From NCBI GenBank assembly GCA_903899985.1, contig CAIULL010000128.1, forward strand, positions 1 through 64,000: 64,000 nucleotides of DNA. Reading direction: 5' to 3'. The notes beneath the pieces are model-generated. The model saw only the letters and a program-made list of their open reading frames with translations. It was not told the origin of the DNA and did no database searches. The first letter of the stretch is position 1, and every line of letters starts with the position of its first letter. Of this stretch, positions 1 through 9,511 are shown in pieces. This stretch comes from an uncultured Schlesneria sp. (GTDB lineage: Bacteria; Planctomycetota; Planctomycetia; Planctomycetales; Planctomycetaceae). Made by a program: the position numbers and the translations under genes.

Positions 1-2885
1 AAATGCTTCGGGCGACAACGTTACTTGGTGCCAACTGATCATCGAAGACCTGAATGCTGACCGTGCGAGGTGTCGTCGTCGGCGTCTGGGCATGGTTCAG
101 ATAGGTGACCCCATCCAGTGCTTTCAGGAACGTGCTCTGTGAGGCAAGTCCCGACAACGCCAATTCACCAGTCGATGCGGTCCAGGTCGCGTAAAGCGAA
201 CCGGCTGAGGCACCGTCGATGACCAACTGATCTTCACCAGGAACATAATTTCCTGTGATCTTGATCGACGCATATCTCAAATTCGGGCTGTCGTAATCCG
301 TAATTACGGTTGTGGCCGTAATCGGTCGGGCGTTGGAAGCATTCGGATCGCTGGTCTTGTAAATCACCGGAGTCGTTTCAATTCCTGAAAGAATCGGTGG
401 TTGATTGACCGTCGCAATGTTGATGTTGCGAGTCACCGTATTGCTGTTCAGAGGATTATCGTCAGTCACCGTAAAGCTGACCGTTCGCTGCGGAGCCGTC
501 ACCCCGTCCTGGCTGTTCGCAAATGTGACCGACCGCAAGGCCGACCGGTAATTGCTGACCGTATCCGTCCCTGTCAGCGTCAATGTTCCGGTCGCGGGAT
601 TCCAGCTACCTGTGATCTTGGACGTGTTTGTGAACGCCAGGACATCGAGGCTCTGACCGGCGTTGTAGTTGCCGGTAATCTGAACCGTGGCACTGGTGAT
701 GAAATTGCTGTTCGGATCTGTCACGAGAATGTTCGGAGCGATCACCACCGGTGCCGCAGTTTCGGTGTAATTCAATGGCGTCGTATCAACAGCCGTCAAC
801 ACCGGCGGTTTGTTGATATGAATGACATTGATGTTTCGCGAGACCGAGTTACTGACCAGGCTGACATCATTGGTCACCGTGTACGTCACGGTGCGTGGCA
901 ACACAACAGGGTTGTCATGCGTGTTGCAGTAAGCGACCGACTGCAGGGCTGCGGTGTAGTTGGCCAGTGTATCCAGTCCCGTCAGGGTCAACGTACCAGT
1001 ATTTCCATCAAACGAGCCGGTGATGTTGGCCGTGTTACTGAATTTGAGGAAATCCTGGTATTGCGTGTAGTTCCCCGTGATTTGAACCGTCGCACCCGTC
1101 AGATATTGACGGTCAACGTCGGACACCTGAACCGATTGGGAAATCGGGGTGGTCGCATTGACGTAGTTTGGTGCCGCGTCCTGGATGTACTGCAGAGGCG
1201 TCGATTCGATGCCTGAAAGCACAGGAAGGGCGTAAACTGGTGTGACGTTAATGTTGCGACTGAGCGAATTGCTGCTCAGTCCCCCATCGTCGATCACCGT
1301 GAAGGTGACCGTACGAGCCAGGGTTCCAGGGTTATTACCGGTCGTATACGTAATCGATCGCAATGCGGTCTGGTAATTCGCCACGGTATCGGAACCAGAC
1401 AAGGTCAGCGTACCAGTCACTGCATTAAAGATTCCCTTGATATTCGACGTATTGACGAATTGCAGCAGATCCTGACCCGCCTTGTAATTTCCGGTGATCT
1501 GAACGATCGCTGACGTCAGATTGAGACTGTCGACATCGGATGTCCTGATCGTCGAAGTCACATGAACCGTCGTGTTCTGGACGAATCCGATGGGGTTCGC
1601 TTCGATATTGGACAGAACTGGTGCGTCATTCACCGTGGTAATGTTGATCGTGCTCTGGACCACATTGCTGGTTGGATTGATGCTCGCACCGTCATTCACC
1701 TGGTACGACACGGTTCGGGTGAGAGGCGTGTTCAGCGTCCAGTTCGAATTGGAGTAGGTCACCGCTTGCAGAGCCGCTTGCCACTGAGCCACCGTCGCCG
1801 TCGCCCCGGCCGAGGTGAGGGTCAGCACACCACCGTTGTTGGACTGAACAGCGATGTTGCCCATGGTGGCCGAGTTATTGACGAAGCCAAGCACATCCTG
1901 ATTGGCGTAGTACGTCGTCAGCGTGATTGTCGCCGAAGCGAGTGTCGCGGTGCTTGTCGAAGCCACCGTGATCGATGGGTTAATCGCAGCGGCAGGATCT
2001 TCTTCGGTGTAAGCCAGCGTGCTTCCGCCAGACAGGACTGGTGGGAAGACCGCTCCGGTGATGACCGTTGTCGTCAGCGTATTGCTGATATTATTGACCG
2101 ATTGACCATCATCGACGGTGAACGTGATCGTCGGGTTAATCGGATTGAGATCACCGCTGATGTTGGTGTAGGTCACCGCTTCGAGTGCAGCCTGCCATTG
2201 TGCCAGCGTTGCAGTATCACCAGGCGATGTCAGGCTGAGCGTTCCGTTAGCGTTGCTGACAGCAACGATGTTGCCCATCGTCGCATTGTCGTTGACGAAC
2301 CCAAGTACGTCTTCTGTCGGGACGTAATTGGTGATTGTCACCGTTGCATTCAACAACGTTGCGCTATCCGGGTCGTTGACGGTGATTGCCGGGTTAATCG
2401 CAACGGCACCCTGACCTTCGGTGTAAGGGGTCGTTGAAATCACCGATGCCAGCACCGGTGGATTATTCACCGGGATCACATCAATCTGCCGAGTAACGAC
2501 AGCACTGGAAAGATTTCCTGAAGCACTCAGATTATTGAAATCGTTGATCTGGAACGAGACCGTTCGCACTGCAGGGTTCGGATTATGCGACAGATCCTGG
2601 TATTGGATCGACTGCAACGCGTAACGGTAATTCGTAAACGTGTCGTTACCGGACAGCGTCAATGTTCCAGAACTTGCATCCCACGAACCGCTGATGTTAC
2701 CGATGTTTGCCGGGTAGATCAGTTGATCTTCACCAAACTGGTAGTTGCCCGTAATCTGAACTGTTGCCGATGAGGCCTGATTCAACTCGGGCGAGATGGC
2801 AATGACAGACGAAGTCACTGGGACAGTCACGAAGGTGTTAACGTCTTCGACGTAAGTGACTGGTGTCGTCTCAAGATTAATCAGC
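1..2885 (-). repeat. Tandem ~139-residue protein repeats within the giant surface protein
   Basis: The same inter-repeat phrase recurs near 401, 812, 1229, 1625, 2045 and 2460, so the period is about 410-420 bp. Each unit translates to a domain with ATVQITGNY, then L-F-x-NT, then GTLTLSG, then an NxxxxTVxFTV ending, followed by a VNxPPVL-type linker. The copies are diverged at DNA level, so this is domain duplication and not a recent tandem array. Confidence 0.8.
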
Positions 2886-5800
2886 GCCGGAGGTGCATCG
2901 ACAAAGCTCAGCTTGATCGTCACGGTCGCGGTATCACCGAGCGAAGGTGTTTCGGCGTCAGTGGCCAGCACGCGGAGACCAAACACAGGGTTCTTCAGGA
3001 AGCCAAGCGCGGCACTGTTATTGACCGTGATGGCACCCGTATTCGGATCGATCGCAAAGGCATTGCCGGGGTTACCACCAATGATGGAATACGAGTACGG
3101 TCCTGTTCCATTCGATGCGGTAATCTGGATTACCGACGTAGTGTTCGGGGAGTGTTCAGGGATTGTTATGGACAGGTTTTGAGGCAACGTGGGAGCCTGG
3201 CCCTGTAGCAAATAGACGGTGTCCGAAACTGTGGTGAAGTAACCGGGATTACCCGCATCCGTTACCGTCACCAGCAGATTGAACTGCGGATTGGTGTTGT
3301 AGTCGACCAGATGCGGGTCGGTCACGGTAATGATGCCCGTGACGGGATCGATCGCGAACGCGCCCGTGGAATTACCGCCAGTGATGGCGTATGACAGCGG
3401 CACCGAGTAGTTGTCACGGTCACTGGCATTAATTGTTCCCACAACGGCACCCGCAAGACTGTGCTGAGCAACATTGAAGACTTGCGTTGCGACAATCGGA
3501 GCTTCTCGCTGCTGATTGACCGTAATCGTCATGTTCGCGGTGGTCGCATAGGCGGGAACACCCGCTTCTGTCACGGTGACGGACAGCGTAAAGACAGAAT
3601 TGACGTCCCACACGACTGCGGCTGCGTTTGCGACGAAGATCTGGCCCTGGAGGTTGACGCCAAACGCACCGCCTGTGTTACCTCCCGAAATGATAATCGA
3701 GGAAATATTGGGAATCTGGCTGGGTGTATCTGGGTCGGTAATCACGATCGTACCAACGAGCGTCCCATTGATGGTGCCAGGTGCAGCACCGAGGAACGTA
3801 CCTGTTGGCGTCGACTCGTTGACGCTGAAGCTCTGGTCTGCCATCTTCAGCGGCAAGTTTACCTGGGTGAGGTTTACAGTGAACATCCCTGTCGAGAACA
3901 AGGCGTTTGGCGTCCCGTTATCCGTTACCTTAATCGTCAAGTTAAATTGGTGATTAGGAACAAAGTAGTACATCAAGGCCGCAGAATTATTGACGGTCAA
4001 CTGCCCCGTCACCGGATTAATCGCGAATGCATTGTTCGTATTGCCACCGACAATAGCGTAACTGGCGATCGAGAAATCGGTCTGACCTGGCTGGGCCTGA
4101 ACTTGTCCGACGACAGTTCCGTTCCCGAGGTGTTCGGGAATCGTCGCGCTTCCCGGTTGGACAATCGGCGGGGTCGAATCAACGCTGATCAGATTGATCA
4201 CGACGGGAGTGTCCGCGTACGTCGTCTGACCATTCATGGTATTTAAGACATGCACGGTGATCGTAAACGAGTTCTGCTGCAAGTAACTGAGAACCGCGAC
4301 GTTGGACAAACCGGTCACGTTCTTGACCGTGATATTACCATTGGCATCGATCGCAAAAATCCCATTGTAAACCGTGCCGTTGATGTTGATGAAGTTTCCG
4401 CTGGTGATGCTGTACGAGAGTTTGCCCAGCCCATTCGGAGCGAGCGTATCCGGGTCGGTGGCGACAACCTGTCCCACGTACGTGCCATTCGGCGAAGCTT
4501 CATTAATCGAGAATGGGCCGTTTTTCACGATGGTGACGGGCAGAGCCACGGGCGTCACAGTGATATGCAGCGTCGCAATTTCTGAGAGGGGAGCGACGTT
4601 CTGAGTGTAACCGAGGGCGTCGGCATCAGGATTGTCAGTGGTAATCTTGATCTGGAGATTATAGTTGTTGACGAGTGCATAACTGAGTGCGTTCGTCGTA
4701 TTGATTGTAACTTCACCAGTATCGGGATTGATCGCGAAGGGACCGTTGACATTGCCGCTTCCTGGGACCGGATTATTCCCTCCAACGATTGAGTAACTCA
4801 TCCGTTGTTGTGGCTCAAGTGGATTGAATCCGGCGCTGGCGACACGAACTGACCCCCCTGCTGGGACGAAGTAGTCGGGGGTCCCATTGACCATATCAAA
4901 GAAACCGACGCTTTGTGTGATCGGCGCGTTTTCAGCAACCGTCATATTTGTTGTGGCTTTGGCGATGCTCGGGAGATTCTCACCGACATCGAGCAATCGG
5001 ATAAACAGAAAGGTATCCGTGGTCGTGGTGCCTAAGGTACTTGCGGCACCATCAATGGGAAGGCCGGTTGTGGTGCTGACCAGGCTGTTAGGGACGGCGG
5101 TCTTCGAGTAGTTACCGACCGCATCCTGGGCTCGAACCTGAACGTCGAAAATCACGTCCTGATAAGGAGCACTGGCATTAATTGTCAAACCGCCAAGACC
5201 CAAATTGCCGACACCCGACCCGTTCGCTCGTGCTTCAAAGTCCAGGAACGAAGGATCGATCACTCGCACGACCCCAGTGTAGGGATCGATGGACAACGCA
5301 GGATGACTGGCGTCAAACCCCGGAACGGTTCCGACGAAACTGTAGGTCAGCCGGCTGGTGAACAAGTTACTATCGGGACTTACGGCGTTGACTGTGCCAA
5401 CAATCGTGCCTGCGGGGCTGTTTTCTGCGACATGAAGGACGTTCACACCATCATGATGAATCGCCAACGGTCCGCCAGGGTAATTGGCTGGTGAAGTGGT
5501 GTTATCATCACCCCCTTGAGTAATTTGGTTCGAGGCCGTTGAGTATGGCGTAATGGCCCCATATTGCGGGTAACTCGACCCTGATCCGTCAGGGTATAGG
5601 TTTTGACCGTACGGATACTGAGGTACAACGGGCAACCTTTCGGACACGGTCTGATTTAGATATTGGACGGTATGCGGAATCAAATTAATCGTTATGTTAA
5701 TTGTTCCGGTATTTCCCAAATTGTCTGTCGCTGTCAGCGTCAGGTTAAACACAGGATTGACGGCGGCATCGAGGGCATAAGGATTCCAGACCTCAACGAC

Positions 5801-6178
5801 ATCCTTGCCACCGACAACAGCCATCTGAAATGCGTTATTGGTATTCCCCGACGATATGACGGTATTGCCGGGAGTGTAAACGGGGAACGGAGCAGACGAA
5901 GCGGTATTCGGATCGGAAACAAAAATTGTCGCGACCTGCGATCCGACCGGCGTACTGTTACTGGGGTACGGGTAGATCTGATATTCTTCATTAATGTTAA
6001 ACGTATTATTCCCGGAGTTCGACGTCACAATCAGGTTGGTCAACATCTGTCGCCGTTCGAGCATTTCGATCATGCTTGGTGCTGGCGAATGGACCGTTCG
6101 GCGTTTGCGACTACGGACACGAGTCGTCGAATACTTCAAACGCCCAAAAACCGATGACAACCAAGAACGTAGAACCAT
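1..6178 (-). CDS. Giant cadherin-like repeat surface protein (3' part cut by window edge)
   Basis: The minus frame is open from ATG 6178 to base 1, giving at least 2059 residues; the C-terminus lies outside the window. The N-terminus is strongly basic and reaches a LERRQMLT box near residues 40-47. This matches the LE-x-R-xML box that starts many giant planctomycete surface proteins and is thought to belong to an unusual export signal. The first half (roughly 6000-2900) reads as cadherin-like repeats with phrases such as AFAIDPVTG and NNSAAL. The second half (2880-1) has at least six repeats of about 139 residues with phrases such as ITGNY and GTLTLSG and spacers of the VNxPPVL type. There are no catalytic motifs. 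The likely role is adhesion or cell-surface architecture, possibly calcium-dependent; this is inferred from repeat type only. The many plus-strand frames across this region are antisense shadows. Confidence 0.88.
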   Translation of the reverse strand, partial: MVLRSWLSSVFGRLKYSTTRVRSRKRRTVHSPAPSMIEMLERRQMLTNLIVTSNSGNNTFNINEEYQIYPYPSNSTPVGSQVATIFVSDPNTASSAPFPVYTPGNTVISSGNTNNAFQMAVVGGKDVVEVWNPYALDAAVNPVFNLTLTATDNLGNTGTINITINLIPHTVQYLNQTVSERLPVVPQYPYGQNLYPDGSGSSYPQYGAITPYSTASNQITQGGDDNTTSPANYPGGPLAIHHDGVNVLHVAENSPAGTIVGTVNAVSPDSNLFTSRLTYSFVGTVPGFDASHPALSIDPYTGVVRVIDPSFLDFEARANGSGVGNLGLGGLTINASAPYQDVIFDVQVRAQDAVGNYSKTAVPNSLVSTTTGLPIDGAASTLGTTTTDTFLFIRLLDVGENLPSIAKATTNMTVAENAPITQSVGFFDMVNGTPDYFVPAGGSVRVASAGFNPLEPQQRMSYSIVGGNNPVPGSGNVNGPFAINPDTGEVTINTTNALSYALVNNYNLQIKITTDNPDADALGYTQNVAPLSEIATLHITVTPVALPVTIVKNGPFSINEASPNGTYVGQVVATDPDTLAPNGLGKLSYSITSGNFININGTVYNGIFAIDANGNITVKNVTGLSNVAVLSYLQQNSFTITVHVLNTMNGQTTYADTPVVINLISVDSTPPIVQPGSATIPEHLGNGTVVGQVQAQPGQTDFSIASYAIVGGNTNNAFAINPVTGQLTVNNSAALMYYFVPNHQFNLTIKVTDNGTPNALFSTGMFTVNLTQVNLPLKMADQSFSVNESTPTGTFLGAAPGTINGTLVGTIVITDPDTPSQIPNISSIIISGGNTGGAFGVNLQGQIFVANAAAVVWDVNSVFTLSVTVTEAGVPAYATTANMTITVNQQREAPIVATQVFNVAQHSLAGAVVGTINASDRDNYSVPLSYAITGGNSTGAFAIDPVTGIITVTDPHLVDYNTNPQFNLLVTVTDAGNPGYFTTVSDTVYLLQGQAPTLPQNLSITIPEHSPNTTSVIQITASNGTGPYSYSIIGGNPGNAFAIDPNTGAITVNNSAALGFLKNPVFGLRVLATDAETPSLGDTATVTIKLSFVDAPPALINLETTPVTYVEDVNTFVTVPVTSSVIAISPELNQASSATVQITGNYQFGEDQLIYPANIGNISGSWDASSGTLTLSGNDTFTNYRYALQSIQYQDLSHNPNPAVRTVSFQINDFNNLSASGNLSSAVVTRQIDVIPVNNPPVLASVISTTPYTEGQGAVAINPAITVNDPDSATLLNATVTITNYVPTEDVLGFVNDNATMGNIVAVSNANGTLSLTSPGDTATLAQWQAALEAVTYTNISGDLNPINPTITFTVDDGQSVNNISNTLTTTVITGAVFPPVLSGGSTLAYTEEDPAAAINPSITVASTSTATLASATITLTTYYANQDVLGFVNNSATMGNIAVQSNNGGVLTLTSAGATATVAQWQAALQAVTYSNSNWTLNTPLTRTVSYQVNDGASINPTSNVVQSTINITTVNDAPVLSNIEANPIGFVQNTTVHVTSTIRTSDVDSLNLTSAIVQITGNYKAGQDLLQFVNTSNIKGIFNAVTGTLTLSGSDTVANYQTALRSITYTTGNNPGTLARTVTFTVIDDGGLSSNSLSRNINVTPVYALPVLSGIESTPLQYIQDAAPNYVNATTPISQSVQVSDVDRQYLTGATVQITGNYTQYQDFLKFSNTANITGSFDGNTGTLTLTGLDTLANYTAALQSVAYCNTHDNPVVLPRTVTYTVTNDVSLVSNSVSRNINVIHINKPPVLTAVDTTPLNYTETAAPVVIAPNILVTDPNSNFITSATVQITGNYNAGQSLDVLAFTNTSKITGSWNPATGTLTLTGTDTVSNYRSALRSVTFANSQDGVTAPQRTVSFTVTDDNPLNSNTVTRNINIATVNQPPILSGIETTPVIYKTSDPNASNARPITATTVITDYDSPNLRYASIKITGNYVPGEDQLVIDGASAGSLYATWTASTGELALSGLASQSTFLKALDGVTYLNHAQTPTTTPRTVSIQVFDDQLAPSNVVARSI

Positions 6179-6582
6179 GGGAGCTGCCTTTTTTTCGCCA
6201 AGCTTTGCGGAAGGTTTACAAAACAATTGACCGCGACTGCGAGCCTGATTCTCGAATAGTGCGGCGACCGATCCTCTGGTCAAAAACTGTATTCTGCTGG
6301 GTCGATTGACCCGAATTTCACTGAAGACATTACGGCGGTGAACCAGTTTCGCCGCCATATAACAGGTCTATTTCTCAACGTCCAAAAAGATTACGCAGCT
6401 AGACCAAGCGCTTGCAAGCGCTGATTTTGCCAAAAGTTTTCAACTGTACATTTTTTTGAAATCGGTGGCTGAGTTTTCTGAAAGTGATTGCTGAGTATAG
6501 CATGGACCAAGAGTCGAACAGCTCGATTCTGCCGATTCTTCCCAAAAAAACAGCTTACGATCCTGCCTAGACTGGACTGACG
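6179..6582. promoter_or_regulatory. Divergent intergenic region
   Basis: This 404-bp stretch lies between the giant surface-protein gene (minus) and the symporter gene (plus), so it must hold both promoters. It is AT-richer than its surroundings, with several T and A runs near 6188, 6450 and 6541. I see no convincing operator, RNA gene or good Shine-Dalgarno in front of the minus start, and no small ORF I would defend. Confidence 0.4.
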
Positions 6583-8118
6583 ATGCTTCCCGATTTTTCA
6601 CTCGACCTCGCCGTGCTGACTGTGTACCTGATCAGTGTGGTCGGCTTCGGTTGCTGGTTCGCCTGGCGGGCCAGTTCCTCTGAACAGTTCATGTCGGCGG
6701 GTCGATCGATCCCTGGCTGGGCTGTCGGGATGTCGATCGTCGGCTCGTACATCAGCAGTATCAGTTTCATCGCCAATCCCGGAAAAGCCTATCAGCACAA
6801 CTGGAACGCGTTTGTCCTGGCCCTTTCCATGCCGCTGGCCGCCTGGATTTCGGTCAAATACTTCGTCCCGTTTTACCGCCGCTCAGGGCAAGTCTCCGCA
6901 TACGAACACTTTGAGGCTCGATTCGGCCCCTGGGCCAGAACGTATGGGGTCGTCTGTTTCCTGCTGACTCAACTCGCAAGGCTCGGAACAATCCTGTATT
7001 TGCTGGCTCTCGCACTGGCACCACTTGTCGGCCTGGACGTCAGCACGATTATCGTCATCAGCGGCATCGCGATCACGATCTATCCCCTGCTTGGCGGAAC
7101 GGAAGGGGTCATCTGGACTGGTGTTGTGCAATCGGCAGTGCTTGTCGCCGGGGTGGTGATCTGCCTGATCGCGGTCGTGCTGGAAATCGACGGCGGTGCG
7201 CCAGAATTATTCCGAGTCGCCGCCGAGAACCATAAATTCAGCCTGGGGGATTTTGGAACCAGCCTCTCGGAATCGACATTCTGGGTCGTACTGATGTACG
7301 GCATGGTGACGCACCTGCAGAACTTCGGCATCGATCAAGGGTACATCCAGCGATACGCGACCGCGAAATCTGATAGTGACGCGGGCCGCAGTGTCTGGAT
7401 GGGTGGACTTTGCTTCATCCCAGTGAGTGCCGCGTTCTTTTTTATCGGAACGGCTTTATTCGTGTTGTACGGACAACGTCCCGGCGCATTACCCGAGGGG
7501 ATCAAGCCGGATGCCGTCTTTCCTCACTTCATCGGCACTGAATTACCACCGGGCCTGATGGGGCTTGTCCTGGCAGCAATTTTTTCCGCTGCCATGGATT
7601 CCAATCTGAACTGCTGTGCAACGCTTTATCTTTGCGATATCCATCGCCGTTATTTTCGGCCCAGCGCCAGCGAGCGGGAATCGATGCTGGTTCTCCATGC
7701 TTCGACGTTCGTCATGGGGGCCCTCAGCATTCTCGCGGCCCTGGCCATGATCCAGGTCAAGACCGCCCTTGATGTCTGGTGGAAGCTCGCGGGAATCTTC
7801 AGCGGAGGGATGCTGGGGTTGTTTCTACTGGGGTTGCTCTCGCGGCGAGCCACCTCGAAACATGCCGCGCTGGGGGTTTCAGCCGGTGTTGCGGTGATTG
7901 CCTGGATGACGTTTTCGCCAATTTTCAAGGATTTTCTGGGCGCACATCATGCCGCGTGGCTGGTCAGTCCGTTTCACGACAACATGATCATCGTGGTGGG
8001 AACGTTGACGATTTTGCTGGTTGGTCTTGCTGTCAGCCGCTTTGCAAAACGGCAAAATCGCGAAGATCCGCAGCGACCGGCGGAAGAAATCACAGGAATC
8101 CAGGAATTGGCGACGTGA
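6583..8118 (+). CDS. Sodium:solute symporter (SSS/SLC5 family)
   Basis: The 511-residue product is almost entirely hydrophobic helices, as expected for a 12-13 helix Na+-coupled symporter of the LeuT fold. The N-terminal part carries the family pattern: FMSAGRSIPGW near residues 30-40, then YISSISFIANPGKAY, and later TEGVIWTGVVQS. The length is normal for the family. The substrate cannot be read from sequence. The gene downstream is a DapA/NanA-type aldolase starting 71 bp later on the same strand, which suggests uptake of a sugar acid or sialic-acid-like compound that the aldolase then cleaves; this link is inference. Start ATG 6583 is preceded by a weak GGA. Confidence 0.88.
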   Translation: MLPDFSLDLAVLTVYLISVVGFGCWFAWRASSSEQFMSAGRSIPGWAVGMSIVGSYISSISFIANPGKAYQHNWNAFVLALSMPLAAWISVKYFVPFYRRSGQVSAYEHFEARFGPWARTYGVVCFLLTQLARLGTILYLLALALAPLVGLDVSTIIVISGIAITIYPLLGGTEGVIWTGVVQSAVLVAGVVICLIAVVLEIDGGAPELFRVAAENHKFSLGDFGTSLSESTFWVVLMYGMVTHLQNFGIDQGYIQRYATAKSDSDAGRSVWMGGLCFIPVSAAFFFIGTALFVLYGQRPGALPEGIKPDAVFPHFIGTELPPGLMGLVLAAIFSAAMDSNLNCCATLYLCDIHRRYFRPSASERESMLVLHASTFVMGALSILAALAMIQVKTALDVWWKLAGIFSGGMLGLFLLGLLSRRATSKHAALGVSAGVAVIAWMTFSPIFKDFLGAHHAAWLVSPFHDNMIIVVGTLTILLVGLAVSRFAKRQNREDPQRPAEEITGIQELAT

Positions 8119-8188
8119 ATTTGAGCGACAGTCGATAAACTTGATTCCGATCCCCACGTTTGAAACAGGTCCCTTGGAGTTTTCATCT

Positions 8189-9151
8189 GTGTCGCCAACA
8201 CAATCTGCACCGACAACTCTGCCGCGAATTCGAGGAATCGTCCCGCCGATGGTCACGCCGTTAAACGGACGGGACGGGCTGGACCACCCGGGATTGGAAC
8301 GGCTGATCGCTCATCAAATTGAAGCGGGGGTGGCGGGTTTGTTTGTCCTGGGGACAACCGGCGAAGGCCCCAGTCTTTCCTATCGACTGCGGTATGAACT
8401 TGTCGAACGGACGTGCGAGCTGGTTGCCGGCCGGATTCCTGTGCTGGTCGGTGTCACCGACACCTCGATGGAAGAAGCATTGGAATTATCGCGATTCGCC
8501 CAGGGAGTCGGCGCCAGTGCCATTGTCGCCGCGCCCCCCTACTACTTCTCGGTGGGACAGATCGAAGTTGGCAACTTCCTGTTAGAACTTGCGGAACAGT
8601 CGCCGTTGCCGATGTTCGTCTATAACATGCCTTCGTGCGTGAAACTCTCGCTGTCGTTTGAGACCGTCGAACGTCTCACAAGACACAAAAACATTTGTGG
8701 CTTGAAAGACAGTGCCGGTGACATCAACGCCTATCGAAAGCTGCTGGAACTGCGACACGTTCGGCCTGACTGGACATTCCTGATCGGTCCCGAACACCTG
8801 ACGGCAGAATCTGTGCTGTTGGGGGGCGACGGGGGTGTCAACGGCGGCGCCAATCTCTGTCCGCAGCTGTTCGTGAACCTCTTTCACGCAGCAGAACGTC
8901 GTGATCAGGCCGCGATCGACCGATTGCAGGCCGACGTGATCCGTCTTGGTGGGCTGTACAATACCCTGGGAGACGGACCATCAGGTTATCTCAGAGGGCT
9001 GAAGTCGGCGCTCGCGATTGCGGGGATTTGTTCCGATCACCTGGCACCTCCGTTTGGTGCGATCACAGAAGTTGATCGGTCGAAAGTCACAGACTTCCTT
9101 TCATCAATTGCGCTCGCTTCAGTACCTGCGACGACCGTCCCTATCAACTGA
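8189..9151 (+). CDS. Dihydrodipicolinate synthase / N-acetylneuraminate lyase family aldolase
   Basis: Class I Schiff-base aldolase of the DapA/NanA superfamily, 320 residues. The GTTGEG motif is at 55-60, the catalytic Tyr of YNxP at 145 and the Schiff-base Lys of GLKDS at 173. I place the start at GTG 8189 because GGAG lies about 10 bp upstream; the open frame extends back into the symporter gene but that part does not look coding for this family. The family members cannot be told apart safely by eye. With a neighbouring SSS symporter and no lysine-biosynthesis genes nearby, a catabolic aldolase (sialic acid or 2-keto-3-deoxy sugar acid) is more likely than dapA itself. Confidence 0.85.
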   Translation: MSPTQSAPTTLPRIRGIVPPMVTPLNGRDGLDHPGLERLIAHQIEAGVAGLFVLGTTGEGPSLSYRLRYELVERTCELVAGRIPVLVGVTDTSMEEALELSRFAQGVGASAIVAAPPYYFSVGQIEVGNFLLELAEQSPLPMFVYNMPSCVKLSLSFETVERLTRHKNICGLKDSAGDINAYRKLLELRHVRPDWTFLIGPEHLTAESVLLGGDGGVNGGANLCPQLFVNLFHAAERRDQAAIDRLQADVIRLGGLYNTLGDGPSGYLRGLKSALAIAGICSDHLAPPFGAITEVDRSKVTDFLSSIALASVPATTVPIN

Positions 9152-9168
9152 AACGTTGCCAAATGGAT

Positions 9169-9299
9169 CGGGAGGGCGAAGCTCCTGCTGAGCCGCGAAG
9201 CAGGTACACGCATCGACTTAGCGGCTCGTCAGGAGCCTCGCCCTCCCGGTGATTGGACACGCATCGACTTAGCGGCTCGGCGGGAGCCTCGCCCTCCCG
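9169..9299. repeat. Cluster of GC-rich planctomycete-type short repeats
   Basis: Three copies of a 28-nt unit are present: 9169-9196 in forward orientation, 9221-9248 and 9272-9299 in inverted orientation. Copies two and three sit in a tandem 43-nt unit beginning ACACGCATCGACTTA (9206-9248 and 9257-9299, 51-bp period). Copy one against copy two can fold into a long hairpin. Translated, the unit reads GEAPAEP or SAGASPS, strings that I recall recurring in spurious planctomycete protein annotations. This suggests a dispersed REP-like family. The rest of the 360-bp gap up to cysC shows nothing else I can name. Confidence 0.75.
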
Positions 9300-9511
9300 T
9301 GGTTGGGTTGCGGGCAAAGTCATTGACGGGCTGGCGCGACGAACGATCGAAGCTTCCCACCGTTTTGTCTTATCCCTACACTTTGCCCGGCGTGTTATCA
9401 CGCCGTCAAACGATAGCCCGACGTGCAGCGAGGGAACACAAAACAAGCCTTTCGCTGCATGTCAGGCTGATAAATCATCCGGCTCTGGCGAATTATTCAA
9501 GGTTGTTGTCC

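Noticed and set aside
401-6309. Many long plus-strand open frames, e.g. 1562-2437 and 3461-4246
   Set aside because: They lie antisense to a continuous minus-strand frame with clear cadherin-like repeats; their products are basic, Arg-rich and without pattern, as expected of shadows.
9144-9446. Minus-strand 100-residue frame containing GEAPAEP twice
   Set aside because: It is a translation of the short repeat cluster, not a gene.
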